From Haladaptatus sp. DYF46 (GTDB lineage Archaea > Halobacteriota > Halobacteria > Halobacteriales > Haladaptataceae): DNA of 64,000 nt. Made by a program: the position numbers and the translations under genes. Below the pieces are notes generated by a model, which was not told the DNA's origin, did not search any database, and was given only the letters and a program-made list of their open reading frames with translations. The stretch spans positions 1-64,000 of the forward strand of contig NZ_JAJFAY010000008.1 in NCBI RefSeq assembly GCF_021083305.1, written 5' to 3'. Positions 58,956 to 64,000 of the stretch are shown here, piece after piece (position 1 is the first letter of the stretch; each line of letters opens with the position of its first letter).

Positions 58956-60212
58956 TCACTGATCGGAGATGCATATTTCATTACCAGGTTCTGGAGCCTG
59001 CCAAGCCACGCCAACACCGATTACTGCTAGACACCCTGCAACAAAAAAGGCGGTATCGAAACCGGCAGCATCGACGATTGCGCCCCCAGCGGTTGGGGCG
59101 AGAAATGCACCTGCAAGCCCCACGCTCGTTTGAAATGCCACGGCCGTTGCAGCAACCCGTGGGTCGACTAGTTCCCGAACGTAAGTGAATGATAGACCAA
59201 GTGTGAGCTGGATTGCAAATCCAGAGATCAATAGTATTGCAATCAGTGTAACGACTGACCGAAGATGAGTGAAACTGATGACCAGTGGTGCGGCTATAAA
59301 GAAGGAACCCAACACTACTGGCCGACGTTGACCGCGGAAGAGTCGGTCCGAGAGTGGTCCGCTGCTCATTCGTGCAAGGATTCCAACTGCAGGAAATAAT
59401 GCAACAAGCAGGCCGCTGAGCTCCAGTGAAAGTCCCACACTTTCAGTGAGATATGACGACCCCCAACTGTTCACAAATAGATAAAGAGAGTAGCCGAGAA
59501 ATCCTAATCCACCAACGAGCCATACGCTTCGGTTCTGAAGAACGCTTCCGAACTCCCGGAGTGTGGGTGCAGACCCGGCACTATATCCAAGACCGTTGCT
59601 TGTCGGCCAAAACAAGAGCAGACCGATGAGGGCGAGACTGTTGAATGCGATGAAGATAGCCGGCCACCCAAACCAAGCCGTGATGATTGGGCCTAATCCC
59701 TGTCCAAGGGCAAATCCAATCGGGCCACTTGCGGTAAACATACCGACGGCAGTCGCCTGTTGGGAACTATCGACAGATCGACCCACAATATCGATTCCTG
59801 CATTCCATACGATCACGTACGCGATGCCGCCAAGTGCGCGTGAACCAATAACCGACCAGTAGTTACCGTTCTGGCCACCAACCCATCCCCAAATACCAGC
59901 GACCATGAGTGTAAGAACGGCGATGCCCATTACTGATCGAGTGTTTGTACGATCGAGTATCGCACCGACAGGGAGACTTGCGATAACGGCAGTGCCGAAC
60001 ATTATGCTGACAATCAAACCAGTGGCTGTCGGGCCACTGTGTAGCGATTCACGAATAACTGGAATTACACTCGCGGGAACGATCTCGTATGCAGCAAGGC
60101 CGGTCGAAATGAGACTTGATCCGACAACGAGTCCCCACACTTCCCATTTATTCTTGTTCGTGGTTTCATCATCGTCAATCGTTGAATTGTCGACGTCTGT
60201 TTGTTCAGTCAT
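58956..60212 (-). CDS. MFS transporter
   Basis: Protein of 418 aa with about 12 membrane segments and an acidic N-terminus (TEQTDVDNSTIDDDE). Typical MFS pieces: GLIVSIMFGTAVIASLPVGA and ILDRTNTRSVMGIA after helix 2, and LFPAVGILARMSSGPLSDRL in the second half. The substrate is unknown. Confidence 0.85.
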   Translation of the reverse strand: MTEQTDVDNSTIDDDETTNKNKWEVWGLVVGSSLISTGLAAYEIVPASVIPVIRESLHSGPTATGLIVSIMFGTAVIASLPVGAILDRTNTRSVMGIAVLTLMVAGIWGWVGGQNGNYWSVIGSRALGGIAYVIVWNAGIDIVGRSVDSSQQATAVGMFTASGPIGFALGQGLGPIITAWFGWPAIFIAFNSLALIGLLLFWPTSNGLGYSAGSAPTLREFGSVLQNRSVWLVGGLGFLGYSLYLFVNSWGSSYLTESVGLSLELSGLLVALFPAVGILARMSSGPLSDRLFRGQRRPVVLGSFFIAAPLVISFTHLRSVVTLIAILLISGFAIQLTLGLSFTYVRELVDPRVAATAVAFQTSVGLAGAFLAPTAGGAIVDAAGFDTAFFVAGCLAVIGVGVAWQAPEPGNEICISDQ

Positions 60213-60589
60213 CGCTCAAAAAGTAGTGTTGAGATTGAGTCCCCACCTGAGTATGTCGTAATATTATTTTGCACGGTCTATTATTCTCTCTCAATTCCTT
60301 GTATATTTGTATTTCTTAGCCGTTCTTCAACCCTTATTCTGGCAGCCAGAATGATATCACCTCCTGTTGAATAGCAAAGGGTGTTATTTCATAGCGGTTA
60401 AAAGACAAACCATGTTGCCCAGTAATACCTATCTTGGCGGATTTTATTTGATAAATAATACTACTATTTTATGCTATCAAGGGGGTCATATACGGAAATA
60501 CACGAACGGCGAACAATGATATATGGATATCTGGTACGAGATTGCACCAATGCGATATATTGAACGTCCGGGGGTTCTATTATTAAGTA
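60213..60589. other. Gene-free stretch
   Basis: No supported gene. AT-rich; a promoter for the large regulator at 60590 and the one for the MFS gene (minus strand) should lie here. Confidence 0.5.
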
Positions 60590-63469
60590 ATGACGATTCC
60601 ATCCAGTATGCTTCCATCGACACAGATCCTTCTCGTAGGAAGGAGTGAATGGATTTCAAAAGTTGCTGAATTGGTGGAAACACAAAGTCGAGCATCTATA
60701 CAATCAGTTACAACGATTGACGACGCTCTTGAGATCTTTCAGGAACAATCTCCTGATTGTATTGTCTCTGAATATGACCTTGGGAAATCAACGGGGATTG
60801 ATCTACTACGGTCAATCCGTGACAAAACCATAACACTCCCATTAATCCTATGTACTTCTTCTGGGAGCGAGTCGGTTGCCAGTAAAGCGATCACTGCTGG
60901 TGTTACTGACTACATTATGATCACCGATTCATCCGAACAGGTATCTGCCGAGATCATTGAACGAATCGAACGAAGCATTCGCTCTGCACGACGGACGACC
61001 ACCCAGCGCGATCGGGCCAGACAGTTTGATGCAATCTTCCACGACACGCGGACAGCTACATGGGTACTTGATCCAGATGGTTCTTTAGCCCGTGCCAATC
61101 AAACTGCTCGGAATGTAATTGAGACGGACATTGAGGTCCTGGTTGGACAACCATTCTGGACGCTTCCATGGTGGTCTCAAGCAGATAGCACACAATCGGA
61201 TGTGAAACGAATCATCGAGAAAGCGCTTGCTGGTAACTTTGGAAATGCCGTAGTCAAACGAACCTCTGACGAAGACAATACACAGGTTATCGATTTGTCT
61301 GCTCGTCCTGTTCGTAAAGAGGATGGAAGTATTATCTCGATCATCGTCGAAGGTGTCGATATCACAGAACGAGTAACCCTCGAACGGGACCTTCGTCAAT
61401 CCGAGGAACTCCACCGTGTCACACTCAACAACATGACCGACACGGTGCTCATAACAAACGAAAAAGGAGAATATACCTATATCTGTCCCAACGTTCACTT
61501 CATATTCGGCTATACGGCCGATGAAATCCGTAAGATGGGAACGATTGATGAACTTCTCGGCAATGAACTCTTTGACCGTACTGACCTCGCAGCCAACGGT
61601 GTTCTCAAAAATATCGAATGTACTGCCACAGATAAAGCTGGTCGTGAACATACATTGCTGGTCAACATTCGCGAAGTCTCGATCCAGGATGGAACACTCC
61701 TGTACAGTTGTCGTGATATTACGAAACGAAAACAGCGAGAAGATGCATTAGCTACATTGCAGGAAACGGCCCGTGATTTCCTCTATGCAGAAACTCCGCA
61801 AGAGATCGCACATCATGTTGTTGATGATGTTCCGGGAGTTCTTGACTTCGATGCGACTGCAGTCTATCTATTTGACGCTGATAATAACGAACTGTATCCC
61901 GCTGTGCAGACAACCGCAATGGAACGGTTGAACGGGCCACTTCCGACAGTGCATACCGATGGTGAAAGTATCACTAGCTACAGTTTTCTGGAAGACGAAG
62001 CACTCTTTTTCGACGATGTTCACAACAGTGACCGACTCGAAAATCAAGCAACAGACATCCGGAGTGCTGCATATATTCCGCTTGGGGATCATGGAGTCTT
62101 CATAGTAGGCTCATCCGAAGTTGGGCAGTTTGATGAAGTAACTCGTGAACTCACAGATTTACTCGCAGTCACGGCTGAAGCAGCATTCGATCGAGTGAGA
62201 CGAGAAAGTCGGCTGCGAGAACAGGACCGTGAACTCCAACATCAAAACAGCCAACTCACAGCTCTGAATCGTGTTAATGAAATCATACGAGAAATCGACC
62301 AAGCACTCGTTCAAGCCGAAACGCGTGCGGAAATCGATCATACAGTTTGTGAGCTCCTTACGGACGATGATCGGTTCTCGTTTGCTTGGATTGGCGCATC
62401 GGATTCCAATACAGAGACAGTCGAGCCGCGAGCGTGGGCAGGGAAAGAACAAGGTTATCTAGACAATGTATCCTTTGAAGTCAAAGAAATGGGGACGGAA
62501 CCATCTGGTCGGACTGCAGCAACTCGAGAGGTGACTATGGTTCCAAATGTTGCTGACCAACTTCGAGAAGAAATCTGGCGGAAGGCAGCATTGTCACGTG
62601 ATTATCTTTCAGTGTTGAGTGTTCCACTCGCATACGATGAGTTCACCTATGGCGTCTTGACCGTCTACGCAAAAACGCAAACAGCATTCGATGAAACCTC
62701 TCGTGAGGTACTCTCAGAGCTCGGTGAAACGATAGCGTCCGCAACAAGTGCTATCGAACGAAAAAATGCGCTGCTCACCACATCAATGACTCGAATCGAG
62801 TTCGGCGTAAATGACCCGACGTTTATTCTTTCACGATTAGCAGAGAAAGGAGAATGTACGCTAACCTATCAAGGAGGAGTTCAACAAACGGGTGACGGAA
62901 GTTATGTGTTTGTCTCTGCTAAGGGTACCCCAATAGATGTAGTGGAACAGGCTGCAGCGAATATCGCCGCCATTGATGAAGTGCAGCGAATTAGTGGTGG
63001 TGATACCGATGGTGTGCTTCGACTTCGGATCTCGCAACCGTTTGTTGCACTTGAGTTAGCAGACCACGGGGCAATCCTTCGAAGCGTATCAGTTGATGCG
63101 ACGGCCGCAACGCTTGTGATTGATGTGCCAGAGAGTGTCGATGTACGCCATATTAAGCAACTCATGACCGACACGTTTACTGATGTTGAACTTCGATCGA
63201 AACAAACATTGGACCGATCGACGACCCAAGATTTGTATTCCGAGTTCCTCGACCAGTTAACTGACCGACAGCTCGAAGTGCTACAAACAGCATATTATAG
63301 TGGATTTTTCGAGACGCCGCGCGAAAATACAGGAGAAGAGGTTGCAGATACCTTGGGAATTTCACCACCCGCGTTTTATCAACATGCTCGGACTATCCAG
63401 CGAAAGCTCTTCTCGACACTTTTTGACGAGATTGGAGTCCCTGCAGTTACATCGCCAACTGTTGAATAA
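60590..63469 (+). CDS. Multidomain sensor-regulator: pseudo-receiver, PAS, GAF, BAT and HTH_10
   Basis: Protein of 959 aa. The order is a receiver-like domain (1-125), PAS (135-255), PAS (262-380), GAF (385-530), GAF (550-705), BAT (715-870) and HTH_10 (880-945; LTDRQLEVLQTAYYSGFFET). In the receiver, the usual phosphoacceptor Asp is replaced by Glu (CIVSEYDLGKS, E61) and the early acidic pair is absent (QILLVGRSE), so phosphorylation in the normal way is unlikely. Its paralogue at 34465 has a winged helix instead. Start at 60590, or 60608 (second ATG). Confidence 0.85.
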   Translation: MTIPSSMLPSTQILLVGRSEWISKVAELVETQSRASIQSVTTIDDALEIFQEQSPDCIVSEYDLGKSTGIDLLRSIRDKTITLPLILCTSSGSESVASKAITAGVTDYIMITDSSEQVSAEIIERIERSIRSARRTTTQRDRARQFDAIFHDTRTATWVLDPDGSLARANQTARNVIETDIEVLVGQPFWTLPWWSQADSTQSDVKRIIEKALAGNFGNAVVKRTSDEDNTQVIDLSARPVRKEDGSIISIIVEGVDITERVTLERDLRQSEELHRVTLNNMTDTVLITNEKGEYTYICPNVHFIFGYTADEIRKMGTIDELLGNELFDRTDLAANGVLKNIECTATDKAGREHTLLVNIREVSIQDGTLLYSCRDITKRKQREDALATLQETARDFLYAETPQEIAHHVVDDVPGVLDFDATAVYLFDADNNELYPAVQTTAMERLNGPLPTVHTDGESITSYSFLEDEALFFDDVHNSDRLENQATDIRSAAYIPLGDHGVFIVGSSEVGQFDEVTRELTDLLAVTAEAAFDRVRRESRLREQDRELQHQNSQLTALNRVNEIIREIDQALVQAETRAEIDHTVCELLTDDDRFSFAWIGASDSNTETVEPRAWAGKEQGYLDNVSFEVKEMGTEPSGRTAATREVTMVPNVADQLREEIWRKAALSRDYLSVLSVPLAYDEFTYGVLTVYAKTQTAFDETSREVLSELGETIASATSAIERKNALLTTSMTRIEFGVNDPTFILSRLAEKGECTLTYQGGVQQTGDGSYVFVSAKGTPIDVVEQAAANIAAIDEVQRISGGDTDGVLRLRISQPFVALELADHGAILRSVSVDATAATLVIDVPESVDVRHIKQLMTDTFTDVELRSKQTLDRSTTQDLYSEFLDQLTDRQLEVLQTAYYSGFFETPRENTGEEVADTLGISPPAFYQHARTIQRKLFSTLFDEIGVPAVTSPTVE

Positions 63470-63547
63470 CAGATCTAGAATTGAAGCCGCACTTAGTTGT
63501 GTAACAGTTACTGTTGTGGTGGTCACGACCGTATGTTCAATTGGGCC

Positions 63548-63748
63548 ATGAACCGCCGAATTATCCAGGTCGGGACTGTTGGGTTGTTACTTCTGATTGG
63601 GATACTCTCGCTACTCGGTCTTGTGAGTCACGTACCGGGTAGTATACTTATGGGTGGTCTTGGCGTTGTATTAGTGATTTACGGATACATCTCTTATTGG
63701 ATTACGGCGAGCACATGGACTACACCCATTCATTATGAAGATGGGTAG
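63548..63748 (+). CDS. Small membrane protein
   Basis: Protein of 66 aa from MNRRIIQVG (an ATG 15 nt upstream is possible): helices VGLLLLIGILSLLGLV and SILMGGLGVVLVIYGYISYW, then a short polar tail. No function is known. Confidence 0.6.
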   Translation: MNRRIIQVGTVGLLLLIGILSLLGLVSHVPGSILMGGLGVVLVIYGYISYWITASTWTTPIHYEDG

Positions 63749-63852
63749 ATGGTGTGGAAACCAGGGTTCAATAACAAATATTGTGGCAATAGTTGCACTT
63801 TGCTATTCAACAGTTACAATCATCCTCGACTGATTCGTATTACCACGTGATG

Positions 63853-63996
63853 ATGAGAGACGTCGACTACGATCACGGAAGTAAAGCAGCATACGAATGC
63901 TTTAGCTGTGGAACTGTTTTGATGGTCGAAACCCATCCAGGGACATGTCCCGATTGTGGTGGCCCCATACGGAATCGCAGAACCCCCCTTGAATAA
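63853..63996 (+). CDS. Rubrerythrin-like small zinc-ribbon protein (DUF7129 type)
   Basis: Protein of 47 aa, MRDVDYDHGSKAAYECFSC then GTVLMVETHPGTCPDCGGPI: two C-x-x-C pairs forming a rubredoxin-like zinc ribbon. The N-terminus and the tail RNRRTPLE fit the haloarchaeal DUF7129 group. The start is at the second of two adjacent ATGs, as in the family. Confidence 0.8.
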   Translation: MRDVDYDHGSKAAYECFSCGTVLMVETHPGTCPDCGGPIRNRRTPLE

Positions 63997-64000
63997 CCCA

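Overview
The window looks like accessory DNA from a halophilic archaeon (class Halobacteria). The evidence is very acidic proteins, Tat signal peptides on secreted proteins, a TFB, HalOD1 and bacterio-opsin-activator (BAT/HTH_10) regulators, PhiH1-repressor-like and PadR regulators, leaderless promoters, and many small winged-helix and zinc-finger proteins. No replication initiator, rRNA, CRISPR array or long housekeeping operon is seen. Mobile elements, dispersed repeats and decayed gene copies are common, so this is probably a megaplasmid or a chromosomal island. The genus cannot be fixed by eye.

Layout. 0-6 kb: a PIN toxin/antitoxin pair, an operon of overlapping genes of unknown function divergent from a PhiH1-like repressor, and a winged-helix gene divergent from a SWIM zinc finger, SprT-like protease and zinc-ribbon operon. 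6-16 kb: BAT, HalOD1 and small winged-helix regulators, a PrsW-like protease, a halolysin-like subtilase, an SRAP protein and two lipoproteins. 16.3-17.7 kb: a non-coding tract with short motifs (GACAGTCC, GGCACCCC) repeated at roughly 25/50-nt spacing. 17.8-24 kb: broken genes, a Tat protein, a membrane-anchored winged helix, a tRNA-Thr, an IS6-derived MITE and small membrane proteins. 24-26 kb: a VapC-like toxin with a winged-helix partner, divergent from a second SWIM gene, then a hydrolase. 26.2-31.3 kb: a thiamine-salvage-like operon (two TenA proteins, an SSS symporter with a small accessory protein, an Nramp-like transporter, a P-loop protein). 31.4-42.5 kb: more SWIM copies, mostly decayed, between regulators, a large PAS/GAF/BAT protein, VOC and YdeI proteins. 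43-49 kb: a HalOD1 protein followed by a CHAT protease, and an IS6 element split by a 417-bp element that carries a ribbon-helix-helix gene. 49-64 kb: a Tat-exported AstE/AspA-like amidohydrolase, duplicated PadR genes, TFB, HalOD1, UspA and OsmC proteins, a deaminase, transporters, and a second large PAS/GAF/BAT regulator.

Two groups stand out. (1) The SWIM cassette: seven copies of one small SWIM gene, several trailed by pieces of the neighbouring SprT gene. The three best-preserved copies share a leader predicted to fold into the same three-stem RNA, although the stem sequences differ (covariation visible by eye). In two of them the upstream neighbour is a divergent winged-helix gene with paired palindromic operators. 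(2) The HalOD1 to CHAT gene pair, which has the form of a sensor or adaptor with a caspase-like protease. The thiamine operon is the clearest metabolic unit. All calls were made by reading the sequence, without database searches.
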